From Anisakis pegreffii (lineage: Eukaryota > Nematoda > Chromadorea > Rhabditida > Anisakidae): a stretch of DNA of 64,000 nt. Both the position numbers and the translations under genes were made by a program. Under the pieces are notes generated by a model. That model was not told the DNA's origin, did no database searches, and was given only the letters and a program-made list of their open reading frames with translations. Shown here piece after piece: positions 49,824-63,897 of the stretch; the first letter of the stretch is position 1; every line of letters begins with the position of its first letter. The stretch spans positions 124,001 through 188,000 of the forward strand of contig JAPYMA010002534.1 of assembly GCA_035041965.1 (NCBI GenBank), given 5' to 3'.

Positions 49824-52800
49824 CTAGGCGGTAGGAGTTGTTGCTGCTTGTACATTTTGTAATGCAGACAACTGATCGCGCGCTATCTGAAGACGTTCCT
49901 CAATCTCCTGCTGTTCTTCTGTCAGTTTTTTCCACGTTTCTTTATACAGCCTGAATTCAATTTTAATTTATCATACAGTTGAAATGCTGCAATTCAAAAA
50001 GAATTCAACAACAACAAGTGCGTGCATTCGTCAATTATTTGTTTAATCGGCCAATTATCTTCGTATCGATACTAGTTCGTTTAACATTTATAAAAATTCA
50101 TCTATTTCGGGGAGTAATTTCATTGGACAGTTGCAAATACAACGCATTATTATTACGCACGTACAACGCATTGTTGCAAGTACAACACAGAACGCATTCA
50201 GATTACCAAAAGGCGTAATTAACTGAATATTGAAAATAAAAATAAACAATTTCGAAATCAACATATCATATATGCAATGCAATCAATCTTGCGTGAACGT
50301 TTCGAATGACTAACTGAATAAAAAGTTTACCCCATTCGATGAAAAAAGCATGGCTTTGAAACGATTATTTTTCAGTCGAAATAAACAAAGCACTAAACGT
50401 ATAATAACAAGGAAACGAACCTCCACTGAGGTACAGACTCATCGTCGAGGCGTGATTCAATGATAACGCTTAAAAGACTGTCTCTTCTTTCGAACACCTC
50501 CCTCAAACTCGACTGATCATTTATTTGACTTTTGACACGTTCAATTCTTGCCGATATGGCCTCCCTATCGATGCCCTCCATATTATTGTTCAGCATACTT
50601 TCCAGTCGTTCCAACTGCATTCGTAACTTTGTCTGCAATCTGCAAGCAACAATAACTCCTATTAAAATTGACAAATGCATTCAACTGAAAGCTGCTATTA
50701 TCGAGTGTAACTTTTAATCACAAAAATGACAACAATCTGAATGTTAAGAACAAAAATTTTTTTCTTCTAAAATGTATACTTCACACATCCACTGAAAACA
50801 ATTTGCGACATTTTTCTAGCAAAATTACTATCAATAATTTATTTTCGTTTGTTATCTTTTCAGTTGTGCAAAGAATAATGAAGTGAAAAGATCTTTCGGG
50901 AAACAATACGATAATTTACTGTTCAAAACGAATGGACATTGCTATTCAAACAATACAAATTCGAAAAAGATAAAAACAAACAACACTAAACTAATGATAG
51001 AAACACAAACCTGATCAGTTTGGTATTGTGATCTAGATTCAAACGCATTCGCTCACTCACATCACTGCTACCCTTCAACGTGAGTTCTTCGATCAATTTC
51101 CCTCGTAACAACTCATTCGATTCAATTTCTGTTTGTAGCGATTGATGCTCTTCATCCAACACACTGATCTTCTTCGATAACGATTCGATTAGCTGAAGTA
51201 GTGACCAACGTTCACTTCATCATTCACTTAACTTTCATTGAAACATATCATGACACATTTCATAATAGACGATAATACAATACAGCGCCTCACTCAATAA
51301 AACTGTGAGGGGAACGAACTATTGAAAATTTTATTCCAGCAGAATTGAGAAATTTATTTCGCCTACGGCTGAATGGAAACAAACCGCGCATACCTTTTGC
51401 CGTTTCGATTCAACTTTTGCGATTTCTTCTTCGTTCAGATCGGTTTTCATTAAAGCTGTATGAAGGCAAATTAGTGATGGAGTCGTGAATAATCTGAAAT
51501 TTTTGATGCGTTACTTTCACTAAAGAGTAATTAGATGACGTTACATAAAACTCACCAATTTTCTCGAATACCAAAAAGAATACTCAATTTTCAAATGAAC
51601 AAATAAATGAATGAATAAGAAAGAACTAAAAACGAAACCTGCTAACTGAAGTGGAAGATTGTGAAGGTGTTAACGGTGTAAACGGGAGCATATTCAATGA
51701 GGTTGAACTTAATGAAAGAGCGTTTAGAGACGGTGAGTTGAGCTTTGATGAGGAATTCAGCACCAAATTCATCGGTTTCTTTGGAACTCGAGGTTTTTCC
51801 TTTGGCTTCTGATTTTGATTTTCACAAGATGACGGGAAATCTTTGAGTGACGATGATGCCGATAATGAAGCTGGCTCAGTGAACTGCTGTGACGGCATTG
51901 GATGCACTTCAACCATTGGCTTACCACCTGAATCAACTGATTCTTATTTTTGTGTTCATAATGCCGTAATTTTATGTGACATTTTCATGTTACCATGCCA
52001 AGTTTTTACTACCCATCATAATTGCTAGAGTCATTATCATTAGTACTGCTAATGTTAGCACTGTTAGCTTTCCGAGCATCCCAGTGTTAGCTCTGCTACA
52101 GATCAACTCTTTAACAACATTCCAAAAACAACAGTTACGACGATATGAATGATGAAAATAACAATTTTCAACATGAAACTATCAAAAACCTTTCGAAAAA
52201 TACAGACAAAACAAAAACGAACCGATAAACGCTGAACTGAGTAGTGAATTAGCCGGTATCGATGATGCATAACCACCACTAGTCGTTGAGTTCAGCGATG
52301 AATTCGGTGAGCTCATTGGCGAGGGTATTGACCACGGTGGCGTAGATACGGAGACCCTGAATTCAACAACGTCTCATTAGCAAAGATGGCATTCGGCAAG
52401 CGAACTGCCTCAAATGATAACTCTTCAAATCAACGCATTCACGCAAAACTGCTCTTATCAACTCAACTAACTGAACTCATAATCGCTTTTCACAACTGCT
52501 ATTCACATTTCTGATGCAAACAATAAACGCGACAATATGAATATTTGCACACTGATAGTACTGAATAGTCAGGTGAAAATAATGTGAACAACTTCGGAAA
52601 CACAGACAAAACTCGGCGAAGGCAGCGATCAGTGATCAATGCAAAACCATCACCACAATAAAGAACAATCCTATATCTCATAGTGTACACATTGATTTGT
52701 TTCACCATTATGCGCATTGGCATTTCATTAGAATAACCTAATTTCGGCACACTCAATATAACGGTTATTTCACGATTTGCCGCCATTTCCTTGCTAATGA

Positions 52801-55800
52801 AATTGCAGGAATTTGATGAATGCAGTAGATAGACGTGCGATAATTTCAGTGATAATTGAGAGCGGATGAAGCAAAAAACGAATTAGATCGGTTTCAGTAG
52901 TTGTGCATAGCAAGTGAATGAAGTACTATTCGAAGAATCTTATTGTTTCAATGTTCAAATGTTCAGAAAACAACAATCATTCAAAAAATGGTTCGAAACA
53001 AAGAGAATGAATCGAACATCAAAAACGATCAAATGAAAAATGAATAAAAATTCGTAATCAAAGAATAAATAAAAAGAAATTACTTGGGTGGTGATGGTCT
53101 TGGAGGCGGTTGTGGTGGTTGCGGTTTAGAAGACTTTGACTGCGTGACAATAAACGGTGGTTCATCGGGTAATATGGAGTGATAAGCACCAGAATCAATC
53201 ACCGAGCGATACTCACAATCAACCGACGATGTGTTTGCCGTTGATACTGAAGAGGCCATTGATCGATGATCAACGCTATTCGATGTGACTGCTGCGGTGG
53301 GTGGTGATGCTGATGAAGCGGGCAATGCAGACGCAGACGACTGATTCGTCACTTGTAACCATCTGAATCATTCACTTCGTTTAATTTCAGTCATCCAAAA
53401 TTTACTTCATAAAAAATTTACTTGATTTCACTCGAAAACTGATTTCGTTTGATTTGAGTGTTGACTTTGTATTAACTCGTTTGAGATCAGACTTCGTAAG
53501 CTTCTCCGGTTCAATACTAAAAACCGCAGCATTTCTAAGGAAACTTCATTTCTCTATTTTTCCTTGATTTGCATTCATTGAGGTTGATGCACAATGCAAA
53601 ATCGTCGAGAAGTGAAACAAATCAGAAAAGGAAAATGAGAATAATACGGAGAAGGAGAGGAAACTCCGTTGAGGACGGGATTACATTAATGATAAATGTA
53701 ATCATTCATATGGACTTGGTGAATAGCAAAACGAACAATATTCAAACTGGAACACTATGTTACGAGATAATTTTTTCCGCAGAATCCCACTTATGAATGC
53801 ACTCAAAATAAAATAAAATCAATCACAATGCATCTTCTCGATAATTCATCGCTCAACTTACAACAATGTCCCAAATCCTCATCAAATGAATATTTGTGGA
53901 TGAGACGTCGAAAGAAAAGTAACGATACACATCTGTTGGTGTGTGACATCTTCTTGAAACTCTGAATGTCAACAAAGGAACCTTTTTCGCTGTTTCATTA
54001 GAAGAAAAAAGTGTTTGCAAAATCCAATGGATCCACAACAAATGGATTTGCTCGAGTGAGTGTGTGATGCGACGTGATCTATTGTACACATTGATTGAAG
54101 TTGCTTGAAGTGAAATTTTTAGAAAGTTCCGAGACAAATAATTGAATTGAGTTCTGAGCAAGTGGATAAATCAAACGAATTTCTATTATGAAACCAGTTT
54201 AGCTGGTGGAATGCGTGTTGCAATTTATAATATTTGTTGTTTGTATTTCATTGAGTGCATTGGTGAAGGATGATAGAAATGAATTCAAGTTTAGAGATAG
54301 AGAGAGGTTTGCATGGGAAAAAAATTAGATGAGGAATTGTGATTTGATAAGATGTGATCAATGAAGGAGTGGAGGTAGAAGAGATATTTTAATGAAAGGA
54401 ATTATGGCTGCGAAAAATGACCTCGAAGAAGGGTGATAAACGAAGATTGGATACTGAAGACAACGCAATGTGGACGAACGCATTGAGTCGTGCTACTGCA
54501 TACGCATAGAAATTCCACACATTCCTCGCACATTACGGGTCAAGGGTCGAGATGTTGTATGGCGAAGCGATGTATTGTATGAGTGATCAAATTAAATCAC
54601 ATTCCAATAAAACAAATACGCAAAATTTTTCAGATGAGACGAGAAGGGATATGAAACTGACAACGTGGTGCACACTGTTCACAACAAATGTAAATATGTG
54701 CGCAATAGCCATTGAGCAGATTTCGACGATGAACTGCCAACGAAAGAGGCGAAAAAATTTCGATGAAGAGGGTGGGGAAGGGAAACGGTGACTAAACAAA
54801 TTTCAGATTCGAAATTTGAAAACTCATCAACTTCTCAATTTTGTCAAAACTAGTGCTGAGAATTTTTCAGATTATTATAAAATATTCAGAGAAATAAAAT
54901 CTAGCAAATGATATATTGGTGAACTGAGTTTGTGGATTTTGCAGAAGCAATTCAAATACAGAAATCGAAAACGTGAGCGTACTCTCCTCCTCTATCTCGT
55001 CTTGCAATTCAGCGTAAGTGTTCAACAATGGGAGAGGCTACAAAATTCATTTCAATCGTTACATTTCCCCAAAACGTGCACAGCTCACAGCTGCCTCCGA
55101 AACGCAGCTTGAGATTCATTCGCATAATGAGACTACAGGATCGTCAGCAGTAAAATATTACTCTCGTTCTTAAATCAACATCCATTTTTTGTTCAATGCA
55201 AACTACCCGTCCGATCAAAAAGAGCACAAAAATCCCACTGAAAAAGAACCAATTATGTTCACACTACCTGCATTCACTGATGCTTGACTAGTAATAAATT
55301 GTAGTAGTGATTAGCAATATCAACGCGGTGAGTAATCGAATGCTTTTGGAACGGAACAATGCAAATCAGGTGTGTACGGATATAGAGGTGAAAATGTGTT
55401 AATTATAAAAACAAGAATGGAATTTCCAAATACAAAACCATAAAAGATGGAATATCGTTAAATATCAAACAAATCGTCCATTCAATTAACTTTTCAAACG
55501 TCATTTCACATTTAAAAACGAAACGAGAAAACGTAAAATCATTCAGAATATTTTCGGATTAGCAATGAGAAGTTCAGATTTAGAAAAAAAAACGAACACA
55601 TTCACATGTAATATCATCGAAAAAATTCCAATTTCCTTTGTATCGAAATACAATCGATTACAAATTTGAAAACATTGTTTGAATGATGAGGCAAAAAATG
55701 CAACAGTAATGTGTTCTGAACGCATACTTGTTTTGTTGGAGAGAATCTCATTTCATAGGCAAATTGTATTGTTACTACCAATTGCAAAACTTTTTCGTGC

Positions 55801-58800
55801 CTCACAATGAAACCATTATTCATAAGATTGCATTCTTGCAGAGCGCAATTTCTAATTGAATGAGATCCGCCCGCTTGCAGCCCATACCCGGAATTATTTG
55901 AAAATTCATTACAAGATGCATCGAAAATAAAAAGATGTATCAGCATTTCGTTTTATGTGCATAAAAATGCACATAATTTTGTATCATTCAGATTTCGTTC
56001 TTATGTTACATCCTTTTCTCGATATTTTCAACTGTTTCGTAGAATGGTGTATTTCCAATGGTTTTCTTCTCGAAAATATGATGCTAACTAAAACTGGAAC
56101 ACTTCTAAAGTGTTCCTTTGCTTCATCATAACATTCAACACCCACCAAAAAACTGTCAAGAAATACTTCCTGCTCAAAATTCATCCATATGCTTTTTCAA
56201 GGAACAAAAAATTCGCTTCCGAACCGACAGATGATAGAGATTAAATTGTGTGTGTCGAACAGATGCGCAGGTTTCATTAAGAGCACACTGAATAAATAAA
56301 TAAATAATAAACATCTGTTAAAAATGTGATCATTAAAGAGGATTTCGTCGTTTCGATTTAAAAAAATCGTTTTATGATTGTTTGTAGTTTGGATAGAAAA
56401 TGTAATCTGGCCAAAAATATTGCGTTCTGAAATGGCAGAATACAAAGTGCACTTCGTGAATAAAATTTCGTAATTCAATCATATCAAATAAACAAAAATT
56501 CCTATTGCCGTCATTATCATTATTATCATTCAACATTTCAAAATGCACACAAAAAGCAACACAAACACACCCATTCATACGAAATAAACACTTCAAAACT
56601 GTTCACGAGAATGGGTGAACACTCATCACTTGAACGGTTGCTTATCTAGATAAGCACACAAACTTCTAAACTAAACGACCCCTAATCAGTACCATTGAAG
56701 CATGAAGTGATGTGATAAGACATACATTAAAAATCAATAAGCGTTCAGCAATTTCTTTTCGATGACGAAATTCCAGCGAATGAGACATTCAATCTGAATC
56801 AACCAAAAAAATTCTCATTGACGTGATTGTGAACGGAACAAACACAACGTGCAATTTTGAAGTTATTCCTTCCGTCGTCACGTCAAAACGCTGATTACAC
56901 CGAGAGCATAAACTCCGTTCATTGGTAGCACTGAGATTATCATTCTAAGGAATGTATCACTTTGGATGCTTGAATGAAGCTCACAGCGAATGAAAAAACT
57001 GTTTGTAGGCAACAGATGATAAAGCATCATTCCAGCAATCATTATTACATCACGATAAAGGTAGATGCAAGTGGCCATAATGACTGCCCGTTTAATGACA
57101 AATAAAATTTTTTCAAGAAGAAAAGAAAGGAACTGAAGTGAATGATACCATTCATAAGTAAATAAATAAAGATGTGAACCGGCAAAGTCAAGGAAGGAAT
57201 TAAAAATAAATCGACTGAATACTAAATAATATTGAAGATAGAATCAAATAACCACTGTTAATGAATCGATAGCTGGAATTGATGAAGTGAAGAAATAAAA
57301 CTGAAAAATGACTATACTTTGGATAAAATCAAATGAATGAAAACGATCAAACCGTTTTTCTTGACGTTGACGTATTTTCTTCTGCGCACCAGATGGTGAC
57401 CGGTGCAACATTTGCGATTCAGACAGCAAAAGCGAATGAGACGCTGATAAAGGCCGAGTGTTACTCAACTGAAAATATTTGCTATTACTGTTGTATTCAC
57501 TTACTAACTAATTACCAATTAGACTGTTATTGCTAAAATGAATACGATTACAACCGCTATAAATTCCTATTGAGATGATTAACATTCCTTATCCATAACC
57601 GCTTTATTCTCAAATCACAACCACACTCGTTCCTATCTACATATCTAGCAGCATTCATGAAGACATTTGCTTGTAACATGACAGACAACCATACCCATCC
57701 ATATATTTGTACGCGTTGTCGTGGGAACACTACGACGACTCAATATCAACGCACAACACGTTAACATCGCATAGATAGATAATACCTCTACCTATTCCAT
57801 TGCATATAACATAAATTTGTATTATACTATACTATAATATGAGTCATCACGTTATATACACACAGACCGAAATATGCTTTTGTAAAATATCATCGATAGG
57901 ATGCGTACATATCGAATATCATCCATCTACGAATCTGGATTGTTATTTTACAAACCAAAATGCGTTGTTTTTTCATAAAGTGTATCCACACAAATACTTT
58001 TCTTTTATGTGGACGATTCTCTCGTAACAACACCAAACGCACATCAATGATTCATTGAAATGCGCAATGAACTGTTTTCGAAAGCGGTCCTTTTCATTAG
58101 GCTTGTCTTAGTCATTAAACCATCAATATCGTAAATTGAATCGAGAAGTGCTTCGAGACGATGATATTTCTTAAAAAACTAAGAAAAAGTGGTAGATTTT
58201 CCGATGCTAAGTAAACGAGAATGCGTTTTATTAGTTGGGTGAAGTCTCAAATTTAAATTATGTCGATAAATTGAGATCAATTGTTGGAAATTGTTTACAC
58301 TGAATAAGAATCGTCAAAACTTTGAGTTTTAGTGGACAATCGAATACCATCGAGTGGAATAACTCGTTTGCAACTGATGAAATGAATGAATATCTGGGCA
58401 GAGATGCATCGAAGTGATCAACAAAAATGGCGTAACTCTCCCACAACAAAACAAAATTTCTGAAAGATAATGTCATCTCACTATAATGTCATCTGAAGGC
58501 TAATGTCATCTCGCTCTGAACCAATGCTTCTCAGAAGGGGAATCCCTCCCCTCTGATGGGAACTTTGGGAATGTCAGCAGAAGAATTGAAAAGGTTAGTA
58601 AACGCTTGTTGATTGATTTTTTCTTCATAATTCTTCAATAATGTTTTCGAAATGTTTGATTGATTACAAAGAATTGGTTTTTTTTCTTTTGGAATATCGC
58701 TAATTATAATGTTTAACGGGGTGATAAAAGGAGAATTACGTTCAGTGTGGATCGTCGAATGCAGGAATGACGACGATGTGCCGTACACTGCAAGTGCGTG

Positions 58801-59578
58801 AGAAACACAACATTAAACCACATACCCTTATTTCGACAAAATACTACTTCGGTTAAATGAGAACAACAAAATTTCGAATGACATAAATGAGTAAGATGTC
58901 AGAAAGAACTAGTGAAAAATCAATTTGATGATCTTTCTGATTGGACTCGAAAATTTTTTCATCATCTTCTTCGCCATCGTTATATAACAACGAACACGCA
59001 CCATAAAAACAATTAATTTGACAGAAGAGCCAATAATAGTTATCTCAAATAAATAAATAAATAAATATGTACTCATAAAAATATTATTGAAGTATTTTCA
59101 GTTGAAATTTTTTCAATGAGTTATGAGATGTATATTTTGGAAACGGAAATAAATGCATTCGATGCGATTGACCTTGATAGGCGTAACAATTTATTATGGA
59201 AGTAAGGTTTGCTTGTAAGACGCGGGAAAAATATGACTGACGATTTGGATCAATTGACGATCAATCGAAGACATTGACGATGAATTATGACTACTGTTGT
59301 TATTATGGCTCATCACCTGTTTCCTTCACAAACCATTCAACATTACATAACGCTGCTCAGTGAATGAAACGACTGATTGCAGTGCTATTCTCATTTTTAG
59401 TAACAATACTAATGATAAAGTAATAATATGAGTTGAGGTAATTCAAAGAATGAATATAAGAACAACTTACATGTTGAAGTTGTTGAAAAAGTTTCTTGCT
59501 GGCTGCACGATTCGTGTTAGCGACAGATAGTGCTGAATCATATTCCATCTCAATCATTCTACCAGATGCTACTATCAT
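49824..59578 (-). CDS. Shroom-like protein with C-terminal ASD2 domain, 517 aa
   Basis: Shroom proteins bind Rho-kinase through ASD2 and drive apical actomyosin constriction in epithelia. Exons are 59471-59578, 57353-57468, 53084-53362, 52223-52356, 51639-51927, 51394-51493, 51011-51192, 50421-50639 and 49824-49950. The 1554 nt stay in frame through every junction. Residues about 75-310 are disordered Ser/Pro-rich linker, including a polyproline stretch (PPQPPPRPSPPK) that could bind SH3, WW or EVH1 domains. Residues about 320-515 form the ASD2 coiled coil: LIESLSKKISVLDEEHQSLQ, ELLRGKLIEELTLKG, NTKLIRLQTKLRMQLERLES, SLREVFERRDSLLSVIIES, and WKKLTEEQQEIEERL close to the end. No PDZ domain is found, as in short Shroom isoforms. 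The first two exons are linked only by phase and composition across 2-4 kb introns, so the 5' part is less certain than the ASD2 exons. Confidence 0.75.
52499..52786 (-). other. Possible alternative first exon within the Shroom-like gene
   Basis: A 95-codon frame in the intron between the exons at 53084 and 52356, starting MAANREITVILSVPKLG. A donor (GTTGTTC) after LSVFPK would be in phase 2, matching the next Shroom exon at 52356. Speculative: it could provide a shorter isoform with a different N-terminus, or be chance. Confidence 0.2.
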
Positions 59579-62483
59579 TCAGTGATGCCAAACCGACCGA
59601 GCACTCTTATCAGCGCTATGTTGAAGATCGTAACAATAAACCAGTCAACACGCAATTTTAATTGACCTTTTTTTAGCGCACTGAAATCGTTCAATAACCG
59701 ATTATTTTAACGAAAACGCTAATATTTTATCACATTCCATAAACGCGTTAAATGCAATAACTTCAATGAAATTATAAACATCTAAACCGATAACCGCCAT
59801 TAAAAATTGTTCAATAAACAACTGCGCAATAACGTATTAAATGTAATGAAGAAATCGAATGTTTACACATATGACCATGTATTGTTGAAATTCGCTAATG
59901 TTTATTTCAAGATTTGATTATGAAATCAATCCTTCTAACGTCTTCTCAAAAACAACATCTTAACTGAAGTGGCATAAGGTTATAGTTGATCTAACTGTAA
60001 GCTTAACTACCATCATTATAAACAGACGGGCACATATAAACACTTAAAAATGCATTCAACAGACTGATTTGATTGAAATGAATCAGATTCTAAGAAAAGG
60101 TTAAGATCGAAAATGAAGCTCAACTGGAAATGAAGTGAGATATCATCTAATAAATTGCTCGAACAATCGAATGGGTTTTTTTTTTTAAATAAATGCACTG
60201 AATGTGAAGACATATGGGTTAATAAAGATTTGGATGAGATCTGAGGAGAGGATGGAATGAAAGATGAATGTTTGGAATGAATGTGATAGTATTTTGTGAA
60301 ATACTGAAATAAATCAAAAGATGACTGTTCCGAGTGGAATGAGCCACACGAACGCGCACCTGCACATATATGTATATTTATATGTCAATCTTAGCATTAC
60401 AATACCCCACCCACCCACCCAATCATCCACCTACCTGAAGAATACAAAATTCATCAGTTGTGCACGTCGCTATTTCTTGCGTTCCTTCTCACCCTCTTTC
60501 CCTCTTTACAAAACCCTGAACAATGCAACCATTATTCACCAGATTCAACAATTATCTCACATCGATCTCTCAATTTATCGACAACAAATTTTCGAGCGAT
60601 ATCTTTAAGTCTCCTTCATCACCGTCGAATTTCTCCTCCTCATTCGTTCCTTAATCCTTCTCAGTGTCGTTTCTCAGAAGTGGTAATTAGCATTTGTGAG
60701 CAAGTGTCAAATTGCATCTGTCCCTGGTGTGTTGTGTCTGTCACCTCAATTCCTAACTCACAACAGTCTCACTGCTATTTACCAAGAACAAACACATAAA
60801 TGCACATATACAACAACAATAGCATTCGATTTGGCTGTTGAAGACGCATTATTAATTATTTCAGACTGTTCGATAGCACGATATAAAGCACCTCGTTCGT
60901 TATTATCATACATAAAGTTCGGCTATTATCGGAGCATTTCGAAACCCTAGAAGGAAACACGATGATGTGCATCATATCAACACATGATGTACGAATTCAT
61001 TCACTGAAGCATATTGATTGTAGATCGAAATCAAGAAACTGAATTGAAAAAAAAATTTAGAGAACTGAACTCTGTAAACGAATACAATCCTGTTAATCCA
61101 GACGAGATCCCATCTTGAAGAACTACTTCAACACCAAGCAAAAACAGTACTAAATCTTGCAATATTATAACCAGATTTGATTAAAGAAACATTTCGACAG
61201 CTAGAAAATGTACATCCAGTTAACTATGCAAATAATAAGTATCAAAAAACATTTCTCGTAAAAAATGTCGTCACGTTCATTTGATTAAATTTTACGTTAC
61301 ACTTAAGTAAATATCAGAATCAATTATGAACTCATAATCACGAAGAGATGAACTCAGAGAACGTATACAAACCAAAATGAATGTTTCAGAAGAAAATCTT
61401 ACTTCAAACAACGTAAACCACTTAGCATGCCAAATGAAAGTACTGACGAAAGGACATTTGTGGAAAATTGTGTACGAAAAATGTTTTGATAGTGAATTAT
61501 TTTACAAGTTATTTTGATGTTTTAAAACAGTTAGGAGTTGAAATGAACGAAATGCATAATAAAATAGGGAATAATCATACATTTAAACATTGAAGTGCAT
61601 CTTGGATAATACCTGTTCAATGCTATTTTTTTTCGAAAATCGTTCATGATGTAATCGATCACTAATAGGATTACACTGTACAACGGAAGCATTACACGAG
61701 AATGACACAGAGAGATTTCGTGAAACATTCACTCGTTACGGATTCATTCGAAAATATTCATCAACAAGTTCAATTTTAAGCCGTTTTCCACCGAAAAGTC
61801 TTTCTGAAGTAATATAGTTTATACACTGATACACCGCTCACAAAACACCGGAAGTTTGTTCTAGATTCCTGAATGAAAGGATGACCTTAAGGAAGACGGG
61901 CATAAGACACTTACTTGAAGGGATGGATAATCACGTTAGAATGTTTTGCATAGATACAACAATAGTAATGAATAGAAAATATGCGAACTATGATAAATAC
62001 AAATGTAAATTGGCGTTTTTCACTTATCGTTAGTACAACTCTGTCATTGTTTGTTGCACGAAAATGCATCCTCTTCTTGAAAGAATCTATTATTAAAACA
62101 TATGACAACGATTAGTTTAGAGCCTCATTGACTGAGTTCTATCGAAGATTTAGGATGGTTGAGCATTTCAGTTTGAATTTACAATTCGAGTTCAACATCT
62201 GCATCGATCAAATTATTTTTATCAATGACAAGTAGTTCGTGGCATATGCGACAAAACAACTATTCCCAGGAAGCGAAAGAAGCTAATCAATTGGTGTTGT
62301 TGAAAAAGAGAATTTGGTGAACACCAATGGGTCGGTCGTTCGATCGGCGACCACTGAAAAAAATCTGTCAGTTCCGCACTCTCAATGAAACCAATCCACT
62401 AAATAATCGTGGTCGTTCGGCTACGGTGCGATTTATTACCACGAATATGGTTACTCATTAATATCGTAATGTTTTTGAGCACA

Positions 62484-62636
62484 TCATTCCAAGTGTATGG
62501 CTGGCACATAAATGAGTGCATCTTCAAACATCTCGTTGGAACTTTGCTTAGAGCTGGTTTTCAACTCTTCTATTTCAGTCGTTCTTTTCGCGATCGAATT
62601 CGTAAACACGCCACATGAGACTCTTTCAAACGCATT
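62484..62636 (-). CDS. Candidate terminal exon, minus strand
   Basis: After a good acceptor (CTTATTTCAG) a 50-codon frame runs to TGA. It encodes NAFERVSCGVFTNSIAKRTT then EIEELKTSSKQSSNEMFEDA, which has ordinary protein composition. No upstream exon was identified, so this may be the 3' end of a gene whose other exons I could not recognise. The same segment is also open on plus, which lowers confidence. Confidence 0.22.
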   Translation of the reverse strand, partial: NAFERVSCGVFTNSIAKRTTEIEELKTSSKQSSNEMFEDALIYVPAIHLE

Positions 62637-63510
62637 CTGAAATAAGATGTGTGCCTTGCAGCAAAGAGAAGTTACTCATTATTGCTGTTCATTAGGAGAA
62701 GGAAAAAATAATTCGAATTTTGATAATGAATTCAAATCACACTCACTCTATTCATGCAATGATTTGAGGCTAAAAAGAGTCGAAACAAGTAGTAAGCTAA
62801 CTGATACACTGCAAAGGAATGAGATCAGAATCGCTCAGTTATATAGCATCAATAAAGTTTTATTTTGACGATCACGGAATCAAAAGTTTGGGAAAGCATT
62901 TTCTTTGCTCAATTGAAAATAAAACTGTGAACAAAATAAGTTGAGAAAAACAGATAGTTCTCATGTAATTTTTGGTTCTTTTTTTTTCGCAACAGAAAAA
63001 AATACAAATCTCTTAGCATATTATTTCATCTCACCGAGCCAATAACGTTTCTAATTCCTCACATTCTCCTCATATCTATCCACCTACTTCTCCTTTTTTT
63101 CGTACCCTCTCGGCTTTAGTGTTTCTCTGTTGGATTATTTGAAGAAAATTGGACTGAAATTACAACAAATGAAAATAATGCTTATGTATGCATACAAATG
63201 TGTGTGTGTAATGCAGTACGATATGATGAATCGTTGAATGAAGCAGAATGAATTTATAAAACGTCTAATAGCGATCATGATTCTCATAAAAAGCGATGTG
63301 AATATAAACATAAAAAGTCGAGTAAACCCCAAAACAACTCGTTTCTGCAGCGAAAATTTTTATCTGCAAGCAAAAAAGCTAGAAATCAATGAAATTTTTT
63401 CATTCTATCACATTTGAAATAACTCCACCGATAATCTCTCATCTCAAAGTGCTCGAATGAATCCATTTTGGTGTCAGTAAGCAAGATAAATCGCTCACAT
63501 TAATTTCCAC

Positions 63511-63897
63511 ATGAGAGAACGATGGAATCAATTGAAGATCACATATTTGAAGTCTTTCATTGCCGATCAGTCAGGTAGACCACAGCTCAAAACTATAAAA
63601 CATTTATGTTTCGTGATGGAATTTCAAATATTCATTTATTTGAATTTCATTTATTTGAATCCGATGAAATTTCAAATCCAGTGGAATTTCAGTGAAAGAT
63701 TTTGCAGTGAAGACTAGAATAAATTACCGAACGGCATCATGCAAACATTCCATGAGATATTTGCAAAAAAAGCTCCAAAAGTATACAGTAAGTATGAAAT
63801 TATTGCAACGACCTTTTCAACCGAAATGATCGCTCGGAGTTCACCTTTGCAGAGAAAGCACTCTGCATTCTTTAGAAGATTATTGCAGACGAAATGA
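63511..63897 (+). CDS. Candidate three-exon small basic protein, 62 aa
   Basis: Exon 1 is 63511-63574 (MRERWNQLKITYLKSFIADQ start), exon 2 is 63708-63787 and exon 3 is 63853-63897. Junction phases agree (1, then 0). The acceptors are TTTTGCAG and CTTTGCAG, and exon 2 ends in a canonical GTAAGTAT donor. The product is strongly basic (RYLQKKLQKYTRKH) with no recognised family. A minus-strand frame overlaps at 63714-63959. Chance agreement of splice signals cannot be excluded. Confidence 0.22.

Noticed and set aside
55715..55946. Possible PDZ or beta-helix exon (NNSGYGLQAGGSHS) inside the Shroom-like gene's long intron
   Set aside because: Its donor would end in phase 0 while the next Shroom exon needs phase 2, no convincing acceptor was found, and the similarity to a PDZ domain is only superficial.
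60321..60950. Overlapping plus-strand frames of 84-113 codons
   Set aside because: Simple CCCACC and TCC-rich sequence keeps several frames open; no family, no splice signals that unify them.
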